DNA of 33,850 nt from Myxococcaceae bacterium (GTDB taxonomy: Bacteria; Myxococcota; Myxococcia; Myxococcales; Myxococcaceae): assembly GCA_017881265.1 (NCBI GenBank), contig JADGRA010000076.1, positions 1 through 33,850 on the forward strand, written 5' to 3'. This document shows positions 25,879 through 33,850 of the stretch, one piece after another. The first letter of the stretch is position 1. Every line of letters starts with the position of its first letter. Made by a program: the position numbers and the translations under genes. Below the pieces are notes generated by a model. That model worked only from the letters and a program-made list of their open reading frames with translations, had not been told where the DNA came from and searched no databases.

Positions 25879-26266
25879 GGGACTTCTCCAGGGCCGCTTC
25901 GGCGCGGGCGATGAGGGTGCGCACCCGGTCCAAGTCCCCGGGGCTGACGCTGCCAGCGTCGAGCAGATGGCTCATGAGGGCGGCGACGTCTCCGCCGAAG
26001 AGGGTGTCGGTGAGGCCAGCCACCATGGAGGCGCGCACCGCACTCTCTGAGACGCGCGCGCGGTAGACGTATTGCCGGGCCCGGGTGGTGTGGGAGACGA
26101 CCCGCCGCTTCTCCAGCCGGCTGAGGAGGGTAGCCACGGTGGTGGGAGCCAGCTCGCGCTCCGGCCGCAGCGCCTCCACCACCTGCGCCACGGTGGCCTC
26201 GCCATGCGTCCACAGGACGCGGAGCAGCGCCAGCTGCAAGTCAGTGAGTTGGGCGGTGTCCGTCAT
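25865..26266 (-). CDS. BlaI/MecI/CopY-family repressor
   Basis: A 133-residue winged-helix repressor. LTDLQLALLRVLWTHGEATV, then PTTVATLLSRLEKRRVV, form the wHTH with the recognition helix; the C-terminal helix pair (about 75-133) dimerises. In the family, the repressor is cut by an M56 protease, here encoded immediately downstream with a 14-nt overlap. The ATG at 26266 has GGAGGG a few nt upstream; a longer frame begins at 26296. It is the first gene of a three-gene operon, under an operator-containing promoter at 26307-26333. Target genes beyond this operon are unknown. Confidence 0.93.
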   Translation of the reverse strand: MTDTAQLTDLQLALLRVLWTHGEATVAQVVEALRPERELAPTTVATLLSRLEKRRVVSHTTRARQYVYRARVSESAVRASMVAGLTDTLFGGDVAALMSHLLDAGSVSPGDLDRVRTLIARAEAALEKSHDDT

Positions 26267-26306
26267 GGGCCCTCCAGCAGTCACGGGAAGAAGCATGACG
26301 ACATGT

Positions 26307-26333
26307 GTAATACTACGACTGTAGACGTGTCAA
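26307..26333 (-). promoter_or_regulatory. BlaI operator and promoter of the M56 operon
   Basis: On the minus strand: a perfect -35 TTGACA (26328-26333), a 15-bp spacer, and a -10-like TATTAC (26307-26312). The spacer and -10 carry the dyad TACTACGACTGTAGAC (26311-26326 on the plus strand), with core arms CTAC/GTAG. This matches the BlaI/MecI operator style (TACTAC-N4-GTAGTA), as known in mycobacterial BlaI. Binding between -35 and -10 would block polymerase, so autorepression is predicted. The short spacer makes the exact -10 uncertain. Confidence 0.7.
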
Positions 26334-26347
26334 TTCACACCGTCACT

Positions 26348-26413
26348 GGGGCCGGGGGCTGCGGAGGCGTTGGGGGGGAAAAGCATCCCGCCCTTGGGGG
26401 GGCCGGGGGGGGG
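26348..26413 (+). other. G-run cluster downstream of nuoN
   Basis: Several runs of 4-9 G on the plus strand (GGGGCCGGGGG, then two GGGGGGG, then GGGGGGGGG). As DNA this could form G-quadruplexes. As the nuoN mRNA tail (minus strand) it is C-rich and G-poor, the profile of a Rho-utilisation site. No intrinsic hairpin-plus-T terminator is present after nuoN. Confidence 0.45.
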
Positions 26414-26416
26414 GCG

Positions 26417-27994
26417 CTACTGGCCGAAGAGGTGGCCGGCCGGGCCTAACCAGCGCGTCACCAAGCCGGGCGCCACGCCCAGCAGCACCACGGCGGCCGC
26501 GGTGACGGCCAGGGCGACTTCGGTGCCCCACTGGTGCGGGGCCAGCGTGGCCTGCTCCGGCGGCGGGCGCATGAACATGTACACCACCACCCGCAGGTAA
26601 TAGTACGCGCCCACCGCGCTGGTGAGGACGCCCACCACCACCAGCATGAGGAGGCCCGAGTCCACCGCGGCCCGGAACACCAGAAGCTTCCCCATGAAGC
26701 CGGCCAGCGGGGGAATGCCCCCCAAGGACAGCATGAAGGCCGCCATCGCCACGGCCCAGCCCGGCCGGCGCTGCGCCAGGCCGCTGAAGCGGTCCACGTC
26801 CCAGCCGAAGCCGCGCGTCTCGTCCTCCCGGCGCTCCAGCGCCCCCACCACCCCGAAGGCGCCCACCGCCGTGACGGTGTAGGTCAGAAGGTAGAAGAGG
26901 ATGGCGCGCAGGGCGTCGGCCTGGTCCGCGCGGGTGCCAGCGGCCAGCACCGTCACCCCCGGCAGCCCGGCGCGGGCCTGAGGGACGAAGAGGGCCGTCA
27001 CCCCCACCAGCAGGTAGCCGGCGTGGGAGATGGAGGAGTAGGCCAGCATCCGCTTCACGTTGCGCTGTGGCAGCGCCAACAGGTTGCCCAACACCATGGT
27101 GAGGATGGCCAGGGTGGAGAAGAGCAGCACCGGCACTTGCGGTTCCACGTGCCGCCCGATGGCCAGAAAGACGCGCACCAGGGCAGCGAAGGAGGCCGCC
27201 TTCACCCCGACACTCATCAGGGCCGTCACCGGCGTGGGGGCGCCCTCGTACACGTCCGGGGCCCACATGTGAAAGGGCACCGCGGCCACCTTGAAGGCGA
27301 GCCCCGCCGCCACCAGCGCCATGCCGCAGTACACCACCAGCCGCCGGTCCGAGCTGGGGTCGGCGAAAATGCGGCCCAGCTCCGAAGCCAGCCCGGCCAG
27401 GTGCGTCGTCCCCGACGCGCTGTAGAGGAGCGCCGCGCCGTAGAGAAAGAGGGCCGAACTGAAGGCGCCGAGGATGAAGTACTTGAAGCCAGCCTCGGTG
27501 GGGCGCGGACCGCGGCGCAGGTAGGCCGCCAGCGCGTAGGTGGAGATGCTCATCACCTCCAGGCTGACGAAGAGCATGATGAGCTCGTTCGACAGGGCAA
27601 GCAGACTCATGCCGGCCGTGGCGAAGAGGAGCAGGGCGTAGAATTCGCCGCGCTCCGCCTGCCGCTGGCGCAGAAAGCCATCGGAGAGCAGCGCCGTCAG
27701 GGCAAGCCCCAGACACGCCACCGCGGTGATGAAGCTGCTGAAGGGGTCGAGCACCGCGAAGGCGAGAAAGACCGCGCGGGCCGGCTCGAACGTGAGCGAG
27801 AGGGCCAGGCCGCCGGCCAGCACGGCGGCGCCCACCGTGAAGACCGCTTGGTACGTCCGGACGCTCTCCCCCTCGCGCTCGGTGGCCTTGAGAAACACCT
27901 CGCTCAGCAGGAGGACCATGCCGGCCAGCGACAGCACCACCGCCGGCCAGAGCGGCAGAAAGTCTGCGGCGGTGAGGTTGGGGATGGGGGGCAT
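26417..27994 (-). CDS. nuoN: NADH-quinone oxidoreductase subunit N
   Basis: A 525-residue, about 14-helix antiporter-like subunit of complex I. Typical segments: FVSLEVMSISTYALAAYLRR (helix-5 Glu of the proton path), FKVAAVPFHMWAPDVYEGAP, and VTALMSVGVKAASFAALVR with the conserved Lys. It works with M and L in proton pumping by the membrane arm. It is last in the operon as transcribed, 37 nt after nuoM. Start ATG 27994 (MPPIPNLTAADFL), no clear ribosome-binding site, probably translated by reinitiation. Length is normal for NuoN. Confidence 0.95.
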   Translation of the reverse strand: MPPIPNLTAADFLPLWPAVVLSLAGMVLLLSEVFLKATEREGESVRTYQAVFTVGAAVLAGGLALSLTFEPARAVFLAFAVLDPFSSFITAVACLGLALTALLSDGFLRQRQAERGEFYALLLFATAGMSLLALSNELIMLFVSLEVMSISTYALAAYLRRGPRPTEAGFKYFILGAFSSALFLYGAALLYSASGTTHLAGLASELGRIFADPSSDRRLVVYCGMALVAAGLAFKVAAVPFHMWAPDVYEGAPTPVTALMSVGVKAASFAALVRVFLAIGRHVEPQVPVLLFSTLAILTMVLGNLLALPQRNVKRMLAYSSISHAGYLLVGVTALFVPQARAGLPGVTVLAAGTRADQADALRAILFYLLTYTVTAVGAFGVVGALERREDETRGFGWDVDRFSGLAQRRPGWAVAMAAFMLSLGGIPPLAGFMGKLLVFRAAVDSGLLMLVVVGVLTSAVGAYYYLRVVVYMFMRPPPEQATLAPHQWGTEVALAVTAAAVVLLGVAPGLVTRWLGPAGHLFGQ

Positions 27995-28031
27995 GGCGCG
28001 CTTGCGGGGGCTAGGCTTTCGTCCTTGCGGG

Positions 28032-29723
28032 TCAGCGGGGAAGGGCCACGGCGGCGACGGGAGGCTGGGGGAGGGCCGGTGGGGCTCCCTCGATGGGAGG
28101 CACCGTGACGCGCACGTCCGCGTCCTTCACCTTCGCGGAGTCAGGCGTGCCGAGCTGCGCCCGGGCGACGAAGCGGTCGGTGGCCGGGGCGATGCGGTCC
28201 AGGAAGGGCTGGGGGGCGAGCCCCATCCACAGCACCAGCACCATGAAGGCCGAGGCGGTGAGGCCCTCGCGCAAGTCCAGGTCGCGCAAGCCGCCGTTCT
28301 CCGGCCGGTCGATGGGGCCAAAGAAAACGCGCTGCACCATCCACAGCATGTAGCTCGCCCCGAGGATGACGGTGGTGGTGGCGAGCACCGGGTAGCCGAG
28401 CCACAGCGAGGAGGCCTTGAAGGTGCCGAGCAACACCAGGAACTCCCCGACGAAGCCATTCGTCCCCGGGACGGCGATGCTCGAGAACGTCACCACCAGG
28501 AAGGAGGCGGCGAAGAACGGCATCACGCGCGCCACCCCGCCATAGTCGCTGATGCGCCGGGTGTGGCGCCTCTCGTAAAGGAAGCCAAACAGGCAGAACA
28601 GCGCCCCGCTGGACACGCCGTGGTTCAGCATCTGGTAGGCGCTCCCGCTGGCGGCCTCGGCGGTGAAGGCGAAAATTCCCAGCATGCAGATGCCCAGGTG
28701 GGAGACGGAGCTGTAGGCAATCAGCTTCTTCACGTCCTGCTGCGCCAGGCACATCAGCGCGCCGTAGACGATTCCCACCACGGCCAGCGCGACGAAGAGC
28801 GGCCGGAACTGGTAGGCGGCCACAGGAAACAGCGGGATGGCGAAGCGCCAGAAGCCGTAGGTGCCCATCTTCAGCATGACGCCGGCCAGGATGATGGAGC
28901 CCGCCACCGGCGCCTCGACGTGCGCCTCCGGCAGCCAGGTGTGCAGCGGGACCATCGGCACCTTGATGGCGAAGGCGAGCGCAAAGGCGAGGAACATGAG
29001 CGGCCCCCACGCCTGAAGCGTCAGGGCCAGCGGCGAGAGCGTGGCGCAGCCCACCCCTTGGGTACACGCGGCCAGCTGCCGGTTGGCGGACAGCAGCGAG
29101 TTGTAGATGGTGCCGTAGTCGAAGCTGCGCGCCCCCGCCGGCTGGCCGATGAAGTAGACGGCCAGGATGGCGACCAGCATGACCAGCGAGCCGAACAGCG
29201 TGTAGAGGAAGAACTTCATCGCCGCTTCCCGCCGGCGCTCCGAGCCCCACACCCCAATCAGCAAGTACATCGGGATGAGCATCGCCTCGAAGAAGACGTA
29301 GAAGAGGACGAGGTCGAGCGAGACCAGCGTCCCCATCATCGCCGCCTGGATGAGCAGCAGCGAGATGTGGAACTCCTTCACGCGGTCGTGAATGAATTTC
29401 CAGGACGACAGCACCACCACCGGGCCCAGAAAGCCGGTCAGCAGTACGAGCGAGACGCTCAGTCCGTCGACGCCGAGGTGGTAGCTGATGCCGAACTCCG
29501 CACTCCATGCCCGGCGCACCTCAAGTTGGAACTCCGCCCCCTTCGGGTCGAAGACGAGGTAAGCCACCGCCGCCAGCGCGAGGTCGACCCCCATCGCCAG
29601 AAGCGTCCAGGCCCGCACCTGGCCCGCCTCCTCCCGGGGAAGGAACAGCAAGAGCCCGGCCCCTAGCAGCGGCAGGAAGACGACCAGGGTCAACAGGTAG
29701 GGCTGCAGCTGGGCGGCATTCAT
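28032..29723 (-). CDS. nuoM: NADH-quinone oxidoreductase subunit M
   Basis: A 563-residue antiporter-like subunit. The helix-5 glutamate lies in FYVFFEAMLIPMYLLIG, and the lysine-bearing region in FAIKVPMVPLHTWLPEAHVE. KMGTYGFWRFAIPL and QQDVKKLIAYSSVSHLGICM are also typical. The ATG overlaps the nuoL stop by 4 nt (ATGA), giving coupled translation. The C-terminal extension (about 525-563, VTVPPIEGAPPALPQPPVAA) is Pro/Ala-rich and beyond the usual end of NuoM. All core motifs are intact. Confidence 0.96.
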   Translation of the reverse strand: MNAAQLQPYLLTLVVFLPLLGAGLLLFLPREEAGQVRAWTLLAMGVDLALAAVAYLVFDPKGAEFQLEVRRAWSAEFGISYHLGVDGLSVSLVLLTGFLGPVVVLSSWKFIHDRVKEFHISLLLIQAAMMGTLVSLDLVLFYVFFEAMLIPMYLLIGVWGSERRREAAMKFFLYTLFGSLVMLVAILAVYFIGQPAGARSFDYGTIYNSLLSANRQLAACTQGVGCATLSPLALTLQAWGPLMFLAFALAFAIKVPMVPLHTWLPEAHVEAPVAGSIILAGVMLKMGTYGFWRFAIPLFPVAAYQFRPLFVALAVVGIVYGALMCLAQQDVKKLIAYSSVSHLGICMLGIFAFTAEAASGSAYQMLNHGVSSGALFCLFGFLYERRHTRRISDYGGVARVMPFFAASFLVVTFSSIAVPGTNGFVGEFLVLLGTFKASSLWLGYPVLATTTVILGASYMLWMVQRVFFGPIDRPENGGLRDLDLREGLTASAFMVLVLWMGLAPQPFLDRIAPATDRFVARAQLGTPDSAKVKDADVRVTVPPIEGAPPALPQPPVAAVALPR

Positions 29724-31939
29724 TTGGCCAGCGCCTCAAAAATTGCATAGCCCACGCCGGCCAGCAGCCCCACCGCCATCATCGCCGCGTAGGCCTGCAC
29801 GTCCCCCGTCTGCAGGTAGCGCAACAATGACCCAATCCGCGCCGTCACCCAGGCCGTCCCGCCCACCAGCACCGTGTCGATGAGGCCCTCGTCCACCACG
29901 CGGAAGAGGCCGATGCTGAGAAGCTTGATGGGCCGAACCAGGACCGCGTCGTACAACTCATCGACGTAGAACTTGTGCACGGTGAAGGCGCGCACCGCGG
30001 CGAAGACCTCCGGTGCGGGCTTGCCAGCGCGCGCCGGGAAGACGCGCTTGTAGAGGTACCAGGCGGCCCCGCCCCCGGCCCAGGCCAACAGCAGCGCAAT
30101 CCCGAAGCCCGGCCAGGGGCTTCTCTCGGCCTCCGGCAAGAGCGAGTGCGCCTCGATGGCAAGCCTGTCGGCTACCCCGAAGACGGGCTTGAGGAACGCC
30201 TCCATCAACGTCTCCGGCTCGCCATTGGGCATCTTCAACAGCCCGGGGAAGCCGTGCGAGATGAGCGCGATGGAGAGGGCCGCCAGAATGACCAGCGGCG
30301 CCACAATCACCCAGCCACTCTCGTGGGCGTGCGGCACCTTGGCGTCCTTGGAGCGCTCGCCGGTGAACGCCAGCAGGTAGGCCCGGGACATGTAGAAGGC
30401 GGTGCACAGCGCGCCGAGCGAGCCGATGGCGAACACCGTCGGTCCCACCCACTCGTAGCCGACCAGGCGGGCGTGGAGGGCGCCGTGGAGGATGTCGTCC
30501 TTGCTGAAGAAGCCGCTCAACGGGATAATTCCGGTGATGGCCAGCGTGGCGATGCCGAAGCAGGCCGTCGTCCAGGGCATCTCCTTGCGGAGGCCGCCGA
30601 GCTTCTTGATGTTCACCTCATTGTCATTGCCGTGCATGACGCTGCCGGCACTGAGGAACAGACACCCCTTGAAGCAGGCGTGCGTCACCAGGTGCAGGAT
30701 GGCGCCCCAGAAGAAGCCGACGCCTACCCCGAGGAACATGTAGCCGAGCTGGCTGATGGTCGAGTAGGCCAGCACCTTCTTCAAATCGTCCTGGGCAAAC
30801 GCAATCAGCGCCGCGTACAGCGCGGTGAGGGCGCCCACCACCGCCACCGTGGCCATCGCCGCAGGCGACATGACGAGCAGTGGCGCCATCCGGCAGAGCA
30901 GGTACACGCCGGCTGTCACCATGGTAGCGGCATGGATGAGCGCTGACACCGGCGTCGGACCGGCCATGGCGTCCGGGAGCCAGACGTAGAGTGGCAGCTG
31001 GGCGCTCTTCCCCGCGGCCCCCAGAAGCATCAGCAGGAAGACGAGGGTGAGGGTGTGCCCGTAGGTGTGGCCCGCCAGCGGCCCGATGGGGATGTCCGTC
31101 CCGAGCATGCCCCTGCTGCCCATGGCGAGGTTGGCGGGCATGTACTGGGCGAACTCCTCCAGCACCTTGAAGTTGAGCGGCCCGGGCTCGCTCGTCGCCG
31201 CGTGCGTCCACACCGCCCGCCGCTGGGCGAAGAAGACGGCCGGCGGCTCGGTGCCGGGCGCCTTGGCGAAGGCCGTCACGGTGAGGACCAGCAACATCAT
31301 CGCCAGGAGGAAGGCGCAGTCGCCCACCCGGTTGGCGATGAAGGCCTTGCGGCCGGCCCAGGCGTTGGCGGCGTCGGTGTACCAGAAGCCGATGAGCAGG
31401 TAGCTGCACAGCCCGACGCCCTCCCAGCCGACGAAGAGGAGGACCAGGTTGTCCGCCAGCACCAGCGTCAACATGGAGGCCATGAACAGGTTGAGGTAGG
31501 CGAAGAAGCGCCAGTACCCCGCGTCGTGCTCCATGTACGCCGTGCTGTAGAGGTGGATGAGGAAGCCCACCCCCGTCACCACCATCAGCATGGTGGCCGA
31601 CAGGTGGTCGACCCACAGCCCCAAGTGCGCGCTGAAGCTGCCCGCCTGGAACCACACGCCCCAGTCGCCGGACAGCGCGAAGCGCATCGGCACGCCGTTG
31701 GCGGCCGGGGTCACAATCACCGAGGGGTCGGCGGCCACCGCCTGGAAGGCGAAGACCGACAGGCAGAAGCTCGCCAGCACCGAGGCGCAGGCCACCAGGT
31801 TGACGTAGGTGCGCCCCAGCGCCCGGCCGAAGACGCCGCACACCAGGGCGCCGAAGGCGGGCAGCGCGATGATGAGCCACAGGTTGGCGGAGAGCGCCTG
31901 CGGGTTTGCCCAGGCCTTGGTTAACCAGGTGGTGTCCAT
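29720..31939 (-). CDS. nuoL: NADH-quinone oxidoreductase subunit L
   Basis: The largest antiporter-like subunit, 739 residues, with the long lateral C-terminal helix. Motifs: LLFVGWEGVGLCSYLLIGFW (helix-5 Glu), AAGKSAQLPLYVWLPDAMAG, PTPVSALIHAATMVTAGVYL and FAQDDLKKVLAYSTISQLGY. It ends with the amphipathic lateral helix (VLVGGTAWVTARIGSLLRYL). The family is usually 600-660 residues, so this one is long; an insertion around residues 225-280 (AKAPGTEPPAVFFAQRRAVW) contributes. Start ATG 31939, 16 nt after the nuoK stop. Intact. Confidence 0.96.
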   Translation of the reverse strand: MDTTWLTKAWANPQALSANLWLIIALPAFGALVCGVFGRALGRTYVNLVACASVLASFCLSVFAFQAVAADPSVIVTPAANGVPMRFALSGDWGVWFQAGSFSAHLGLWVDHLSATMLMVVTGVGFLIHLYSTAYMEHDAGYWRFFAYLNLFMASMLTLVLADNLVLLFVGWEGVGLCSYLLIGFWYTDAANAWAGRKAFIANRVGDCAFLLAMMLLVLTVTAFAKAPGTEPPAVFFAQRRAVWTHAATSEPGPLNFKVLEEFAQYMPANLAMGSRGMLGTDIPIGPLAGHTYGHTLTLVFLLMLLGAAGKSAQLPLYVWLPDAMAGPTPVSALIHAATMVTAGVYLLCRMAPLLVMSPAAMATVAVVGALTALYAALIAFAQDDLKKVLAYSTISQLGYMFLGVGVGFFWGAILHLVTHACFKGCLFLSAGSVMHGNDNEVNIKKLGGLRKEMPWTTACFGIATLAITGIIPLSGFFSKDDILHGALHARLVGYEWVGPTVFAIGSLGALCTAFYMSRAYLLAFTGERSKDAKVPHAHESGWVIVAPLVILAALSIALISHGFPGLLKMPNGEPETLMEAFLKPVFGVADRLAIEAHSLLPEAERSPWPGFGIALLLAWAGGGAAWYLYKRVFPARAGKPAPEVFAAVRAFTVHKFYVDELYDAVLVRPIKLLSIGLFRVVDEGLIDTVLVGGTAWVTARIGSLLRYLQTGDVQAYAAMMAVGLLAGVGYAIFEALAK

Positions 31940-31955
31940 GGTCAGTGAGAGAGGC

Positions 31956-32270
31956 CTAGTACTTCATCGTCCGGATGTCTTCCACGTTCACCGTGCCCCG
32001 GTTGCGGAAGACCGCGATGACGATGGCCAGCCCGATGGCCGCCTCGGCGGCAGCCACGGCGATGACGAAGAGAGCGGCCAGATGGCCGGTGGCGTCCAGG
32101 CGCTCCCGCGCGGCGGCCAGGAACGTCAGGTTGGCGGCGTTGAGCATGAGCTCGATGCTCATGAACACCACCAGGGCGTTGCGGCGGACGAGGACGCCGA
32201 GCATGCCGGTGCAGAACAGCGTCGCCGCCAGCAAAAGGTAGTTCTGGGTGTCGACCGGGCTGATTTGCAT
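31956..32270 (-). CDS. nuoK: NADH-quinone oxidoreductase subunit K
   Basis: A 104-residue three-helix subunit homologous to MrpC. Key acidic residues are in [13 protein letters not shown] (E. coli E36 equivalent) and [17 protein letters not shown] (E72 equivalent), both essential for proton transfer. The start at 32270 ([19 protein letters not shown]) has AGGGAG nearby; the longer frame to 32327 would run through the G-rich hairpin at 32296. It is 69 nt after nuoJ, the widest gap of the operon here. Confidence 0.94.
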   Translation of the reverse strand: MQISPVDTQNYLLLAATLFCTGMLGVLVRRNALVVFMSIELMLNAANLTFLAAARERLDATGHLAALFVIAVAAAEAAIGLAIVIAVFRNRGTVNVEDIRTMKY

Positions 32271-32295
32271 GGGCTCCCTGAACTTTGGCTGGGGT

Positions 32296-32323
32296 GGCCC
32301 CCCGCCCCGGGGGGGGAGGGGCC
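32296..32323 (-). other. very GC-rich hairpin between nuoJ and nuoK
   Basis: On the mRNA (minus) strand GGCCCCTCCCC pairs with a downstream GGGGCGGGGGGCC in a roughly 10-bp, near-continuous GC stem. It lies 26 nt before the nuoK start. There is no T-tract, so an attenuator, RNA-processing or stabilising element is more likely than a terminator. The plus strand shows a run of eight G. Confidence 0.5.
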
Positions 32324-32339
32324 CCACGTTGCGCTCAGG

Positions 32340-33850
<1,511 letters not shown>

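Noticed and set aside
24325-25914. A 529-residue frame opposite the M56-HEAT gene
   Set aside because: Low-complexity His/Gln/Gly/Arg composition, typical of the antisense of high-GC HEAT/Ala-rich coding sequence; no start signal.
27726-29666. Long frames opposite nuoM and nuoN
   Set aside because: Gln/His/Glu/Arg-rich antisense shadows of transmembrane-rich genes; the minus strand carries clear NuoM/NuoN motifs.

Overview
The window is high-GC DNA with strong third-position G/C bias, and it reads as the chromosome of a myxobacterium (Myxococcota, probably suborder Cystobacterineae). This is inferred from overall gene content and style: complex I, NrfHA, SelB, many small lipoproteins and HEAT/ankyrin proteins. 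No 16S or other marker gene is present to confirm it.

Layout. (1) 1-3200 is an accessory stretch. It holds a MORC-like GHKL ATPase with an Ig-like domain, a convergent PrlF-YhaV toxin-antitoxin pair with a palindromic operator, the 3' half of a tRNA-Arg(CCG) gene, and a frameshifted C-terminal stub of an NhaA antiporter. (2) 3294-8180 holds a PBP4-type D,D-carboxypeptidase with a long extra C-terminus, SSB, and small unknown or membrane proteins. (3) 8182-15078 is mostly metabolic: a lipoprotein 5'-nucleotidase, the NrfH-NrfA ammonifying nitrite reductase, an ankyrin protein, a secreted cupin and SerA. (4) 15289-18610 is a second accessory patch. It holds small lipoproteins, a secreted Pro/Gln-repeat protein, a tyrosine-recombinase remnant lacking its catalytic Tyr, and two coupled Cys-containing ORFs. 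(5) 18802-22276 holds Hsp33, a phosphoribosyltransferase and SelB, the last two sharing a GTGA stop/start. (6) 22277-22679 is non-coding but rich in hairpins and ends in a strong intrinsic terminator, so it is a candidate small RNA. (7) 22680-26333 is a leftward operon: a BlaI repressor, an M56 (BlaR1-type) membrane protease fused to nine HEAT repeats, and an exported HEAT protein. A BlaI-type operator lies between its -35 and -10. (8) 26417-33850 is a leftward complex I operon, nuoF(partial)-J-K-L-M-N, with no nuoG, H or I between F and J.

The BlaI/M56-HEAT/HEAT cassette is the most distinctive system. It has the regulatory logic of beta-lactam sensing (repressor plus membrane zinc protease), but the penicillin-binding sensor is replaced by a HEAT-repeat array, so the signal is probably a protein partner. 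The two accessory patches carry eroded mobile-element traces (tRNA fragment, integrase stub).
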